A stretch of 64,000 nucleotides of DNA from Elgaria multicarinata webbii (GCF_023053635.1 NC_086172.1:22535501-22599500); one strand, 5' to 3'. Counted from the stretch's first letter, positions 45,396-57,175 are shown. Notes: generated by a model not told the origin, from the letters alone. Translations and numbers: made by a program.

Positions 45396-45751
45396 CCAGT
45401 GAGAAACTAACTGCCTGTAAATGCTTGGATTTGCATATTTTGGTAAGGGTTTTATTTAAATGTTTAGTTGCAATTGCATTTTGTTTTCTTTTTTGTTTAA
45501 TGAAGGAACAGTACAGAAAATTGGTAATGTCAGAATTATACTTTTAAGATCTGAGACTGTGCCTTGACTATCAGAGGAAGGTATCTGCTGTTTTACTGGC
45601 ACCACATGTCCTAACCTTGAATGGTACTGGGATTGTCCCTATATTTCAGAGTTCTGAAGAAGGCGAAGGAGTGAGTTTTGTTTGGTTTGTGTCTTTCTTT
45701 TTGGTACAAATTCTCCCAGAATTATGTCTCTGGGTTGGTTGAAGCTGTAAG

Positions 45752-45890
45752 GTAGTCTTCCTCAAGCCTGGCTCCTTCCAGATGTCTTAGACTACAACTC
45801 ACATCATCCCCAGCCAGCAAGGCTAATGGGTAGACTGGCTGACACATGGAAGTTGTAGACCAGCATATCAGGAGAATGCCAGGCCAGAGA
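45752..45890. mobile_element. Palindromic MITE, ACAACTCCCAT family (diverged)
   Basis: CTTCCTCAAGCCTGGCTCCT, GACTACAACTCACATCATCC and a mirrored GAAGTTGTAGACC block identify it. The right end is decayed. Confidence 0.5.
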
Positions 45891-45974
45891 AACCTGCACC
45901 CAGGTGTTGGCTGTAAGGTTCCAGGATATGAGAGCTGCATAAGAATTATACATTGTTTTTTGAGTTGAAGAAGC

Positions 45975-46183
45975 CAGTGGAGATGGTTGGCTCCAATTTC
46001 GGTGGGGCTGTAAATCCACTCTGGGTTTTAGTCAGACCCAGCCAGAACTCTAAAAGAGCTGTCCAAAGTGTCGAATCCTATCCCCCAAATGGTTCAGCAC
46101 CATGGATAGCTCCTCAAGAGTTCTGGCAAAAACCCAGAATGGATTTCCAGCCCCATCAGAATTGGAGCCAACAGCCTCCACTG
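45975..46183. mobile_element. hAT-like MITE, GGCTGGTGGCTC family, perfect 8-bp target duplication
   Basis: The 209-bp element starts CAGTGGAGATGGTTGGCTCC and ends in its mirror (CCAACAGCCTCCACTG). GAAGAAGC at 45967-45974 and 46184-46191 is a perfect 8-bp direct repeat, and the CAG...CTG ends fit hAT. Confidence 0.85.
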
Positions 46184-46520
46184 GAAGAAGCTGTTGCTGC
46201 TGACTACCAGGCTATGGTGGCTGTTGAAGGGCAAGGAATTTACAGCAAGTGGCTTTTCATTTAAAAGGCTGCTCTGGGCTCTGCCCCTCTTCCCCTACTC
46301 CTTTACTAAGATCACTTCTGGGGAGGGTAGCTGGTCCCAGGAGATCAGATCATTGTGGAGCCATAAGCGATGCATGCCAGACTAATTCCATATTGCCTAG
46401 AGCATTGCTCTTGACTTGGAGGTCACCCCAAGAAGTGGAGTGAACATGAATCGAACATCGGGTAGCATCTGCATGCCAAGAAACTATGGGTTAAGCTTAG
46501 AAGCACAGCTTGTCATCCAG

Positions 46521-46635
46521 CCTTCCCCAACCCGGTATCTTCCAGATATTTTGGAGGACAACTCCCATCATCTCTGACCATTGGCTATGCTGGATGGGGC
46601 TGATGGGAATTGAAGTTCAAAACACCTGGGGAAGG
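46521..46635. mobile_element. Palindromic MITE, ACAACTCCCAT family
   Basis: CCTTCCCCAACCCGGTATCT and GGGGAAGGCTGCCC form the ends; GACAACTCCCATCATCTCTG lies inside. Confidence 0.65.
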
Positions 46636-47305
46636 CTGCCCTAGACTTTGTGCTAAAGTGTCCTTGAATTTGTGAGATGCCATTGGTTAAGTTTGACAAA
46701 GCAGCCAGTTTTTCATATGATGGCTCTTTTCTTTGTGTTTTGAACCTGTTCTTCTTAGCCTCAGGTGAGTGAGTAGGGTCTCATTTGGGATCCTAAGTCT
46801 CCAGAGTCAAAGGGTTTGAGCCAGTAGGTTTAGCAGAAGAAAACTAAGCCCTAGGCCTCTGAACCTAGGCCTCCTTGGTTCTGATATAAGGATTACATAA
46901 ATACCAAACATTATCCTTACCTGCACTTTGTCAATCGACCTTGCAATGTGCTGCATAGTGCTTTCCCTTTGTGCTTCCTTCCTGTGATAAATATACCTTA
47001 TGGAAGAGGGAGACATTTCTGAACAGCCGCTTAATACTCTCTTTCTCTCAGCCTGGCAACTGCAGTTGCAATGGCAGCAATTTTGTTATGTCACCTAAGA
47101 CTTGGTTTACCAAGAGCAGGAAGAGGAGAGACTTGGTCATTTCTACTAGCTTGTAAGACAAAGAAGGATCACAATATAAAATCCTGCTTAGGAATCCATA
47201 AGCCGTGAACTGAGAGAACCCCAGTTCTTTCATTGCTTAAGATGTAGGTTACAAGGTGAAGGACCTTGGGGTACAGCTGGAGTTTTCATCACTCTTTGTT
47301 GTTGG

Positions 47306-47546
47306 AGATTCTGGCTGGACAGATTCCGGCAGGACATCAGGAAGAACTTCCTGACCGTTAGAGCAGTACAAAAATGGAAACAATTGCCTAGGGAGGCCAT
47401 GGGCTCTCCCACAGTAGAGGCATTCAAGAGGCAGCTGGACAGCTATCTGTCAAGTACGCTGTAAGGTAGATTCCTGCATTGAGCAGGGGGTTGAGCTCAA
47501 TGGCCTTATAGGCCCCTTCCAACGCTACTGTTCTATAATTCTATGA
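47306..47546 (+). mobile_element. CR1 3' end fragment
   Basis: The ORF2 end (GACATCAGGAAGAACTTCCT, then GGCATTCAAGAGGCAGCTGG) runs into the CR1 3' UTR and the terminal TTCTATAATTCTATGA. Orientation is plus. Confidence 0.9.
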
Positions 47547-47944
47547 GACTGGGGCCTAGGAAGAGAGAGAAGAATGCTGGAAGTGAATGAAATAGCAGGC
47601 TCAGCAGGTGGTGTCGTTCAAGGTTTGGATTCTTGGGCCATTGTCCTCCTTGATGGAGGACTTTGGCAGGAAGAGTACTGCAAACCTGATCAGGAGAGCT
47701 TTAAACTATATCCTGCTGAGAAGCTGTTGTGTAGTGGAGCAAGGACACAGCACCAGCATTTTTTTTATTAGCAGGGACACTGATGACATCTGCCACACAC
47801 CCTTCCGTCTTCCCTGTTCTCTTTGAGCACAGTAGCTGCGGGAGAGGGTGGGGGAATGAATTTTGTTACCTGTTGTAAGGCATTTGGGGATGGCTTGGTC
47901 TTGAATAGGCAATCAGCTTTACAGAAGACTGGCTCCTGACAAAG

Positions 47945-48035
47945 ATGAGAATTTATTTATTTATTTATTTATTTATTACATTTTTATACCGCCCAATAGC
48001 CGAAGCTCTCTGGGCGGTTCACAAAAACTGCTAGA
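47945..48035 (-). mobile_element. L2 LINE 3' tail
   Basis: A TTTA repeat is followed by ATTTTTATACCGCCCAATAG and AGCTCTCTGGGCGGTTCAC, the mirror of the L2 end seen at 34085-34148. Confidence 0.9.
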
Positions 48036-48549
48036 ACTTGTTTGTTCCCATGGATCAACACCGCTGTCTGAATCTTTGGACTGTCCTTGGGGGCACTCTC
48101 CTTAGACCACATTCATGGGCAGAGTGAAGCTAAATTTCCTTGCAAATTAAACCATAACTCAGCAATCAGGAGCTCCATTGTAATGAGGGAACCTTCATTT
48201 CAGTGGAAACAATTTGAGAAGAGAACAAGAAAATGTGAGAGGTAGCAGCTGTAGCAACAACAATAATCATATTAAATACTTCACATAACATAATCATAAT
48301 TTAAATGAAACTGTTGGGTGAGTTTTAGGGTACTTACCAACAATGTGAATGAGAGATCAAACAAAGCACGCAACAGATTGTTTTGCAGAAAAATGTGGTT
48401 TTGCCCATTTGCCAAACACAAGGTAAGAGGAACTCAAGGGCAAAAGGAAAAAACCAGAGATAGATGCAATCTATGGTCTTTGGGAGCTCTCTGACCATTT
48501 GGCTGAGCTGTTGTCATGTGTGCCTGGAAGTCAGAGCCATGAAGCATTA

Positions 48550-48760
48550 TCATATTTATTTATTTAAGCATTTTTATGCCACCCTTCAGCCAAAAAAGGC
48601 TCTCACGGCGGCTTACAAAAATATTTCTTGACAGTCCCTGCCCACAGGCTTACAATCTAAAAGACATGACACAAAAGGAAAGGGGATTGGGAGGGAGGAG
48701 GGGGGGGAATAATAATACTAATTAAATTTAAAATTAAATTCATTTTATCTTGATTAAAAT
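48550..48760 (-). mobile_element. L2-type LINE 3' end (second subfamily)
   Basis: TTTTTATGCCACCCTTCAGC, GGCTCTCACGGCGGCTTAC and CCCACAGGCTTACAATCTAA form the mirrored 3' end of an L2-like LINE with a different UTR from the copy at 47945. Confidence 0.7.
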
Positions 48761-48884
48761 GACCCCTTCCTAGTGTTGGCTGAGCTAGCCCATTGTCATA
48801 GAATGTGGATATTGACCACTAAGAACTTAAACCGTCAGCACAAAGGGCCTAGGAACAAAGAAAGCTCAGGGCTTCAATAGTGCA

Positions 48885-49045
48885 GTGAGGCAGTGGAGTG
48901 GAGTGTGTCAGACTTGGACCAGAGAGACTAGTTTCAAATGCACACTCAATCATGAAGCTCACTGGGTGATTTTAGGCCAGTCATTCTGTCTCAGCCTAAA
49001 CGACTTCACTGGGCTCTTGAAACTATAAAACGAGGAAATCCCCAT
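48885..49045 (+). mobile_element. tRNA-derived SINE (squamate type)
   Basis: A tRNA-like head (GTGGAGTGTGTCAGACTTGG with AGTTTCAAATGC as decayed B box) is followed by ATGAAGCTCACTGGGTGATT and GGCCAGTCATTCTGTCTCAG. These blocks match the ACA-type SINE known from lizards. The 3' end is overlain by a hAT-like MITE. Confidence 0.75.
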
Positions 49046-49228
49046 TATCACAGCCCTGGGCTTCCGTCAGACACAGTCAGAACTCTAAAGGAGCTATCCA
49101 AAGTGTTGAACCCTGTCCCCAAAATAGGTCCAGCACCTTGGATAGCTCCTTTTAGAGTCTTGACTGGTTCTGACAAACCCAGAGCAGATTCACAGCCCCA
49201 CTGATATCAGAGCCACCAGCCTCCACTG
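49046..49228. mobile_element. hAT-like MITE, GGCTGGTGGCTC family (left end decayed)
   Basis: The right end GAGCCACCAGCCTCCACTG and the GAACTCTAAAGGAGCTATCC core match the other two copies. It abuts the 3' end of a tRNA-type SINE. Confidence 0.75.
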
Positions 49229-49659
49229 CTAGCACTTCCGAAAGAAAACCCCAGGAATGAGCTGAAACTGTTAATTCCAGAATGGGATGGGTCGGGGGGG
49301 GGGCTCCCTTCTGCAAGCTCCACTGACCTGACCTGCTTTAGGGACTAGAGGTGATGGGCCCTGCTGTTGCAAAGGAAGGGTTGGGCCCTGCCCTCTTGCC
49401 TCATTTTCAGATCCAGCTCCAGCAGAAACTGACCTCCAGCCACACACACACACACTTGCATTTTGTCCCCTTGTCCCATCCGCTTGCATTTTGGTGGAAG
49501 AAAGATGAGTCATCTCCACCTATCACCTGAGCCTTCTCGGGCGACTCTAGCTTCCATTGAAGCAACATCACCAGAATGTTACCAGCTGTCAACTGACCTT
49601 TAAGAGGTATGCCTCAAGGCACCTGTACAGATAGCTCTATTACTTAATCAAATCTCAAG

Positions 49660-49860
49660 AGTCAAGAATAACTGGAGTTGGAAGGGGACCTGTGCAGTCA
49701 TCTCAACCAACTGATAATTTTGCTTAGTTCTTACATAACAACAGGGTGGCAAAGCAGAACAGCAAAAGGTGTTCTGGGTAGGCTTCCTCTTTTGCTCTGG
49801 TAAACAGTAAACCCATTGTGTTTCAAGTTGCATTCACCTCTTTGTCATAGGAAAATTCAA
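49660..49860 (-). mobile_element. Possible CR1 3' fragment
   Basis: GAGTTGGAAGGGGACCTGTG followed by TCATCTCAACCAACTG resembles the mirrored CR1 tail (AGTTGGAAGGGACC...TCATCTAGTCCAACC). The copy is diverged. Confidence 0.35.
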
Positions 49861-49973
49861 TGCAGAGGTAAAGAAGTGTTTCAAATGATCAATGTCGTTA
49901 GGTATAGGATTCCCCCATAATTTTGCTCTAACTGGTGCAAAACAGCTCTACGAGACCTCACATCTTGTTATCA

Positions 49974-50092
49974 GCCTTTCCCAAACTAATGCTCTCTAGA
50001 TGTGTTGGATTACAATACCCATCACTCTCATCCAAGATGGGAGACATGGCCTTTGTAGTCTAACACATCTGGAGTGCTCCAGGTTGGGGGGA
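49974..50092. mobile_element. Palindromic MITE, ACAACTCCCAT family (diverged)
   Basis: CAGCCTTTCCCAAACTAATG and GTCTAACACATCTGGAGTGC...CCAGGTTGGGG mark the two ends. Confidence 0.6.
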
Positions 50093-51365
50093 ACTGTTTG
50101 TCACAGCCACAAAGGCAGGGTACTGTTACCATTCTATACTTCTTCCTTTTTCTGGCTGTGGTCAGCAGTTTAGCCAATTCCAGTCTTATTGAACTATATC
50201 TCCAAATTTTGCAGTTGGCAAGAATCTTGAACAAATTGGGGCAACCAAAGAAACTTAAAAGAAAAGTAAGATGTATTCAGGAAAACATGACGGCTAAGGT
50301 ATTTTGTAGATAGGTAGTGTATAAATTGAATAAACAACAACAACATACCTTCAGGAATATAAAGTGAAACATCAAGTATCAAGACGGCACTTGGTTAACC
50401 TCTCTACTGCCTACAATGATGGAAGCCTCCATGCCCTCAGACCTCTAGGAAATACTGTCAACGGTGGCTTCTATTGAATCCATACTTACTGCATCATGCA
50501 AAATTAGTCTCTAGCTTTGCTAATATATGGGTAACCGTATTTTTCTTTACTTCTGCCTTCCGCTTTACAAGGAGCCCACGAGTTCCTATTCGTGCTAGAG
50601 ATATATTTGAATAGCTGCTGATGTTAATACTTTCAAAGGACATTTTGTCCAAGCATGTTTTGCTGCAACTTGAGTTCCTTTTGCTTCAGGCACTGTCTAA
50701 CCCAGCTTTTCCCAACCTGGGTCTAAACCCAATACACCATTATAGCTGGAAAAATGGCTGCACTAGCGGAGCCCCACTGCCTTTTCCCATTGCACAAGCA
50801 GTTGTGCAACCACTCGCAGATCACTTTGTAAACCTAACGCCTGCAAGTGACTGAGCAAGCAGAAATTCATCTGGTTTCTCCCCTTGATCTGAAGGAAGGA
50901 GGGCCCTTCTACCAATCCCAGCAGAGTACCCAGAAACAACTCCCTTAGCACCAATCAGGATGCATGCCTTAATAGCAATGCAGAATTGTTGGGTTCTTGC
51001 CTTTTCCTCATCCTTTCTTTGTGTCAACACACAGGCACCCAAAGGTCTCTGGGAAGCTCACAAACAGCACAAGCAAAGGTGGATATGACAACCTCCCCAT
51101 TGTTTGCTCAAGCATCTGGTCAACACATATGCTACTTCTGAACATGGCCTTCCTCTTTAGCTGTTCTGTGCACCATCCCTAAACAAGCATGAATCCAAGT
51201 CCTTTAGCATTTTGGCTTGCAGACTGACCTGTTAGGGATCCATTTCTGCACTGTAGTATTGTTTGCTTATGCAATCCATGGGATTTATTCTTCAGTAAAG
51301 GTCTTAAGGGGATGGCAGTCTCTGAAGGAAGCGAAATTCCGGTGGGCGAATCAAGTTAAGGCACA
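50093..51365. other. Intergenic, nothing recognised (also 51501-52158 and 52554-53640)
   Basis: Short open frames only, none resembling a known protein. A GGAA run lies at about 53440-53458. Confidence 0.45.
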
Positions 51366-51500
51366 CTTTCCCAACACGGTACTCTCCAATTGTTTTGGTC
51401 TTCATTCAGCTCCCATCTGCCCCAGCCAGTATGGCCAACAGTCAGGAATGCTGGGGGTTGTAGTCCAAAACATCTGGAGAGCACCAGGCTAGGGACAGTT
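51366..51500. mobile_element. Palindromic MITE, ACAACTCCCAT family
   Basis: TTTCCCAACACGGTACTCTC at the left faces GGAGAGCACCAGGCTAGGGA at the right, with GCTGGGGGTTGTAGTCCAAA between. Confidence 0.7.
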
Positions 51501-52158
51501 GGCTTAAGGGATGCAGACTTTGACCTCTTCCATCAGCTGGGGGACCAACAGCAACCTGGAGGTCACCTTTAGGGTGGCCACTTATGCATCACCAAAGGAG
51601 CACCACCAAAAGACAGGAGACAAGAAGATACCCACTTGCCTAATTTTTCCACATGCACATTTTTATATATAGGTGCAGATTTTATAGTAATATAAAGAGA
51701 CCTGCATTTCATCATAGTGGGGGAGACTGGCCAGGTGAGCTGTCCGCCTGCTTAAACTGCTGTCCAGGGACTCACTCTTGAGAGGCAACTTCAAGGCCCC
51801 TTTAAACTTCCAGTCCCGATGGTCCTTTGACTTGAAATCAGACTTGGGCTGGGCAGCCCATTCAATGACCCCTTCAGTTAGAGGACTGTCATCTGCCAGC
51901 TCTACAAAATAGAGGACTGTCCTTGTAAATTACAACACCTGACCACCCTAGCTGCATGCCAAGGAGAGCACGTCAAAGGGGAGACCAGCCTGAATCCATC
52001 CGTCAGCCACAGAAGGCACAGCTGCAGGGAACTGGCTTCCCCGCTCTGTGCCAGAAAGAACATGCAGCTCCAGCTGCCTTGGCAGTGCTTGGCAGCTGAA
52101 AGGAAGCACTCTCTGGCCTTGTCCATCACAGACAGGGGACTAAGGGTTCCTAGATGGT

Positions 52159-52553
52159 TGTCATGTCTAACCCTACTGCCCCTGTTTTGGGAGAAGATGT
52201 TTCAGGTAATCAATCAGAATCAGATTCAAATCTGCCAGACACCAGCCAGTCTGTACCAGTGGGGGAGGAAGCTCTTACGGGCGATTCCCCAGCTGGGAGT
52301 CAGCCCTCTCCAGAGCTTATCTCATCAAGGCCAAATCCTACACACTCAGTGGGAAGTGAGGTTTTTTCCGGGGGTGAGCATTCAGACAAGCTAGCTTAGT
52401 TTGCATAGTTTTGCCTAAGTTGACGTTTCCAAGAGGTTAGAGTCTCTTCTGGTAGAAGAGACGTTTGTTGCTTAATAAAAGCTTTGTGGATTACTTAGCA
52501 AGCCTCGTCATTTGCCTCCCATCAAAAGCAGGAGTATTCTGAGAAACACGACA
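52159..52553 (+). mobile_element. Possible solo LTR of an LTR retrotransposon (fossil)
   Basis: The stretch begins TGTCATGTCTAACC and ends GAGAAACACGACA, with TG...CA ends. An AATAAA signal lies at about 52475, followed by a U5-like tail. ATGGT before and GTGGT after could be a 5-bp duplication with one mismatch. No internal coding region lies beside it. The ORF inside it is taken to be non-genic. Confidence 0.5.
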
Positions 52554-53643
52554 GTGGTATGGACAGTCCTCTATTTTGGGATTTGGGGGTGGATGTATGA
52601 TTGCTGTGTATTGAAAGCCACCTTGAGAGTTGCTGTCTCCTTTGCACCCATCCCTGGTCCACCCTAGGAAAAAGAGCTTTCAACATGAACAAGTCAAGAG
52701 GTCACACCTTTCCAGGAAATCCTTTGTTCCCCCCTCTTTTGGGGGGGGCATTTCCTCCTCTTGTATTTTTTGTCTAGGCCTGTATTTTATAGCCTTCACA
52801 AACTAACATTGTTTCCCCCCCCATGTAGTGAGATTTTTTTCTTATTAAAGGTTGGTTCGAGTAGATGCCATCAGGGATGGCTTTTAAAGGCAGAAGCTTG
52901 CCCAGGAGGTGATCTCAGACGCACATCAGTAACAAGGCGAAACACCCTGCACTGAGCAACTCTGTGCAGAGGTGGCAATGGGAACGCTCTGTTTCTTTTA
53001 ATTCCCATTTCTAATTTCTGAGATACTATTAAAAATCCATCGTGCAGTTAGTCGCTTTGCTAGCCCTGTCAGGGGTATAAAGCCTTCAAACTGACACATT
53101 TTATAAATAACCAGTGAGTAAGAGAATCCTGCTCTCATTTCTATAAAAAAATTCTCCTACAAATGATAAAAGAGTGGTAAATAATTGAACAAAGTGATCT
53201 GACGGTACTAAATGTAGTACAGTGCCATTTATATTTAAAGAGTCCACTTATTTATAGGCAGATTAAGCTAAGAGCCTGGGTGTGTTTAATGAAGAAAGCA
53301 GTTCAGTTTTTGGCATAGCTGGTAGGCTCATCATGGAAGGAGTCTTCATTTTATGCAGGAGGAATTTGGGGACTGTGTTGTATGGACATTAACAAATAGG
53401 GGGGACATTTCTGTATGCCAGGCCCCAACAGATCATTTTGAGGAAGGAAGGAAGGAAGGTATTATTTAGTAATGATGCCTCCTGTTAGAAAGGCAGAGAG
53501 AAAAACAAAAAGGCAAAACAAAATTAGTGTCTACCAGTCCCAAATGCAAATAGGCTATCTTATATAAAAGGATTCCAAACCCATCTTTAATGAAGAAAAG
53601 GTAAAATGGTTGACTCACAATATTCTTGCATATAAAATACACT

Positions 53644-53759
53644 GGCCTGCTTCAGACAACACGCTAAACCATGCTGCTTAACCACAAAATGGTTATGGGA
53701 ATTCCCTTAACCATTTTGTGGTTAAGCAGCATGGTTTAGCGTGTTGTCTGAATGGGGCC
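53644..53759. mobile_element. 116-bp near-perfect palindromic MITE
   Basis: GACAACACGCTAAACCATGC and AACCACAAAATGGTTA are mirrored almost exactly around a centre near GGGAATTCCC (53698). ACT flanks it on both sides (53641-53643, 53760-53762). End and core motifs resemble the palindrome at 60465-60637 (TTCAGAAGACAC...TTAAACCATGG). Confidence 0.75.
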
Positions 53760-54454
53760 ACTGTGTGCAGAGTTCCAAAAAGAGTTTGTTCTGGTTACTG
53801 TGTATTTGTGTATACAAAGTACTTCCTTGTACACAAGTACGAGGAAGAGAGCAATGGTGAAAGTCAGAGGGGATCGGGGGCGGGGGGGCAGAAGGGGAGG
53901 AGCAAAAGGAAGACATCACAGGAAACCACATTGTAGGCTATAGAGATCCTAAGGCTGGCCATGGTCAACATTGCCATGAATTAACTGCAACATTGCCCCC
54001 GCCCACCGTCCAGTAACTTCCAGACAAGGTTGCAAAATTCCCAACAGGAAAGAAGGCAAGCAAGCAAGTAAACACAGGGTCCTACCTCCTGTTACATCAC
54101 TTATTCCTTCTCTCCTCCCGGATAGAAAACACACATAGTGCCAACTGACAGTTTTTTGGGGACTGCAGAAGGGAGGGGAAGCCAGCCAACCTACTGGTTG
54201 TCAGGTACATTTCTGATTTGCACCTAACACCACTATTGTTGGGTTATAAAATGTCAAAACCTTGCAATGTGTTTGAATGAAACTGGATGAATCAATGCTA
54301 GCCCAATGCTGGCCCAAGCAACTTCACTGTGTGATGTGACAAGTGTGCATACGCGCACATGCACACACCTGGATCTCATGTAAATATTGCAGATGAGGGT
54401 GAACAGATTGTACCCAATGGCATCCTCTGAATTGCCATTGCACGAGATCATATG

Positions 54455-54650
54455 AAATGCCCTTGCACGGAATCAGATCATTGACTGGTCCATCTAGTCC
54501 AGAATGGCCTATTGTGGCTGACAGCCACAAACCAGGGTCTGAGGCACCTTCACAGCCCTGCTCCTTCCTGGAGATTGCAGGAACTAAACCTGGGACTTCC
54601 TGCATGCAGAGCATGTGTTCTGGCACTGAGTCATAGTGGCCTCTCTCCAT
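54455..54650 (-). mobile_element. tRNA-derived SINE (squamate type)
   Basis: On the minus strand the head reads ATGACTCAGTGCCAGAACAC (A box region) and CCCAGGTTTAGTTCCTGC (B box region), then a tail with GGACTAGATGGACCAGTCAA. It resembles the squamate SINE with a GTAGAGCATCTGCTTTGCAT head. It is a SINE, not a tRNA gene. Confidence 0.75.
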
Positions 54651-55133
54651 GCACCTTTCGCAGGGACCCGTATCATAGGTTATGTTGCACAGCTGCTTGG
54701 GACAGCAAAATGTCCTGGGCTGGCCTTCGGATTTGACGTGTTCTGGATCCAGTATATGTTTTATTGGCATCTCTAAAAATAATACTGCTGTTCTTAGTAA
54801 CTGCTTGGGTTCCTTGTGCAGTCAGGCTGCCCTCGAGTCTAATGGCAGCTAGAGGCCATTGAGGTGAATGTCTTAGTAAAAAAATGTCTTCTCAGTGAGT
54901 TTGTTGAAGATCTTCATGGGACAATGAATACGTGCCGTTGAAGGGGTTGGGTCCTTTAAGTAGGTCACTACTTATAATAGGAACTCTAAAGTCCCTGCTA
55001 ATCCTTCTGAATGTAGCCATCTCCCTGTACACAATCATTAATTTTGTGCTTGCTGGCAGGTTTTTTTTTTTAGTGTGCAGTTGGACACAAAATGTGCAGT
55101 TGGGGGGGAAATTGTGCAGTTGGAAATCTGATA

Positions 55134-55681
55134 CTGTGGTGGAAAAAATAAGACATGTGTTATGTGTATGTGTTTAAGAACTTAACAATAGACAAAGTCA
55201 GCGATGGCATGTAACACAAATTATATAAGGATACAGGTGAAAGAGCCCTTGATGGTGTGACTGATGTTGTTGGGTCCTGTGACAGTGTTGCCTGAATAGA
55301 TGTGGGGGCAGAGTTAGCACTTGGGTCTGGTCCCTCTGTCTGTGTCTCTGTCCTGTGTACGGTTGCTGTTAGCATCTGCTTCAGTTTGGGAGGTGGTCTG
55401 TAGGCCAGGACTGGTCTGCCTCCGAAGGCTTGTGTGAGAGAAGTGTCTGTGCTGATGATGGATTGGAGTTCACTGATGATCTGTTGCAGTGGTCTCAATT
55501 GGGGCTGTAGGTGACAACCAGTGGTGTACTTCTCTTGGTCTGCTGTCCTTCCTGGGCATCCGTATGGCCCTGTCAATCTGTCCTTAAGGTGCTTCTAGAG
55601 TTGGTGATAATCTGTCCAGTTGTGAAAGAGAAATAATGTGTTTGGCTTGGGCAGGGGTGGGGAGGGTGTCTGACAGGGCAT
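55134..55681 (-). mobile_element. Possible Penelope-like retroelement fragment
   Basis: The minus-strand frame 55160-55576 holds LRPLQQIISELQSIISTDTS and VLAYRPPPKLKQML. These resemble the LR..I...W.IL..D..L...F and P.LAYRRPPNLKDLL blocks of Penelope-like elements, near the end of their RT domain. The 15-bp sequence TTGTGCAGTTGGAAA occurs on both sides (55119-55133 and 55682-55696) and may be a target duplication. Recognition is by pattern only. A conventional host gene is less likely because no splice structure or start context fits. Confidence 0.4.
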
Positions 55682-55704
55682 TTGTGCAGTTGGAAAATTT
55701 GCTT

Positions 55705-55720
55705 CCCCCCCCCCCCCCCC
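55705..55720. repeat. Poly-C run
   Basis: Sixteen consecutive C residues soon after the possible Penelope-like fragment; length likely unreliable in assembly. Confidence 0.9.
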
Positions 55721-55721
55721 G

Positions 55722-57134
55722 CTTGCTGGCTTTTCCCTCAAAACAGGACCCTCACAAGGCCTGGCTTAAGTGGCATGATTATTTTTCTAAAGTAATCTTT
55801 TGCATAAGAAGCCATGACTGAAATTCCAAGGTTCAGACTCAGAGTTGAAAGGACAATCTAGGGCTGAACTCAAAGGTCAGATGCGGCTACGTGAAATTTT
55901 CTGTCCCTTTTTGCTCTTTTTCAGAGGAAGGGCAGAAATGGATAGCTAATGGACCACTGGAAAGGCATCGTGGAGGTTTAGAAGAATATTTAATTTACAC
56001 GCAACACTGAAATTAAAGTTGCATCAAACTGATTGTTGCCACTTTGAAAACTATACCTTATGTTAGGTCATATGTTTAGGATATAGGGTAGGTCACCAAT
56101 CATAATCTTCAATTCCACATCACCCTTGCTTTGTATTTTTCATCTTGCTTCAGCCCTCATAATGAGGCTAGCCCAACCATTTTAGACAAACTAGCCAACA
56201 TAAATTAGAGCAAGTGGCAGAGAAACTTATTTTAAAATAGCATGCTTTACTCTAGAGCTGAGCAGGGCATCAGAATTTAACTTCAAAATCATCATTATAT
56301 GCATAATATTGATATAGTGGTTTAAACTGGGGGGATGGTAAAGCAAATGAAGTATTAACCTGGTTATGAAATCCCAGCGTTCCTTAGTACTTATTAGAAA
56401 GTCCTTTATGTCCTCATGGCAGTCTGTGGTGAACATTAGCTAATTACAGCGGAGAGAGAGGTAAAATATGCTGACTTTGGCTGCAATGTTATCCTGACTG
56501 CAGAGTGCAGACTCCATAAAACAAAAGGTACACAAATCTGGCAGGAGTTCAAAAATGACAATGTTCTGGAACAAAATGATATATAGAGGAACATACACAT
56601 GAAAAAGCCATGAACAAAATGTAAATGTTTTTAAAACCTGTGTAAACCACTAGGTCTAATTATAGCAAAGGTTGAAACCCACAATTGATCTTCGCCTTTC
56701 CCACCTTTGAAATAAGCCATGTCCTAACACTGCTGGTGGTAGAACTCAGTTACCTTAGACAGAACTGCTCCCCTTCCGTTGCTCTTGAGATGGGAACTCT
56801 GGTTTATGAATTCAATTTTTTAAAAAAATTCTCCAGTCGTCCATCCTGCCCTTTGAGTTAATTATTTTAATTAGTCAAAGAGTTACAAAATATATGACAC
56901 TGCAGAGAATTGTACCTCCAGTTACTGGATCATTCTTTGGTTTCCCCCTCCCACATGTTGATGTATTGTATCCATCCCAGAACTTCATGTGCACGATCTA
57001 GTCTTAAGTTGGGAGTGGTAATTCTCCGTTAAGCTTCTCACGTGGCTGAGTCTCCATCCATCCAGATTTCACTTCGGGCTAAACTAGGTGTCACAAGAGA
57101 GGTGGGTCTAGTGTTTAACAGTATCCCAGTTATG

Positions 57135-57136
<2 letters not shown>
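55722..57136. other. Intergenic, nothing recognised (also 57175-58435 and 58513-59776)
   Basis: AT-rich, without long frames or clear repeat ends. Part of 57521-57712 is open on the minus strand but unrecognised. Confidence 0.45.

Positions 57137-57174
<38 letters not shown>
57137..57174. repeat. (GT)n microsatellite
   Basis: About 19 uninterrupted units in the intergenic flank. Confidence 0.96.

Positions 57175-57175
<1 letters not shown>

Noticed and set aside
52154-52399. Serine/proline-rich frame as a possible host exon
   Set aside because: It lies wholly inside the candidate solo LTR and has no splice partners.
54600-54650. tRNA-like sequence with A and B box
   Set aside because: The head is degenerate and is followed by a SINE body, so it is a SINE and not a tRNA gene.
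55160-55576. 138-residue frame as a host gene
   Set aside because: No promoter, splice structure or known host family; the pattern fits a retroelement fragment better.
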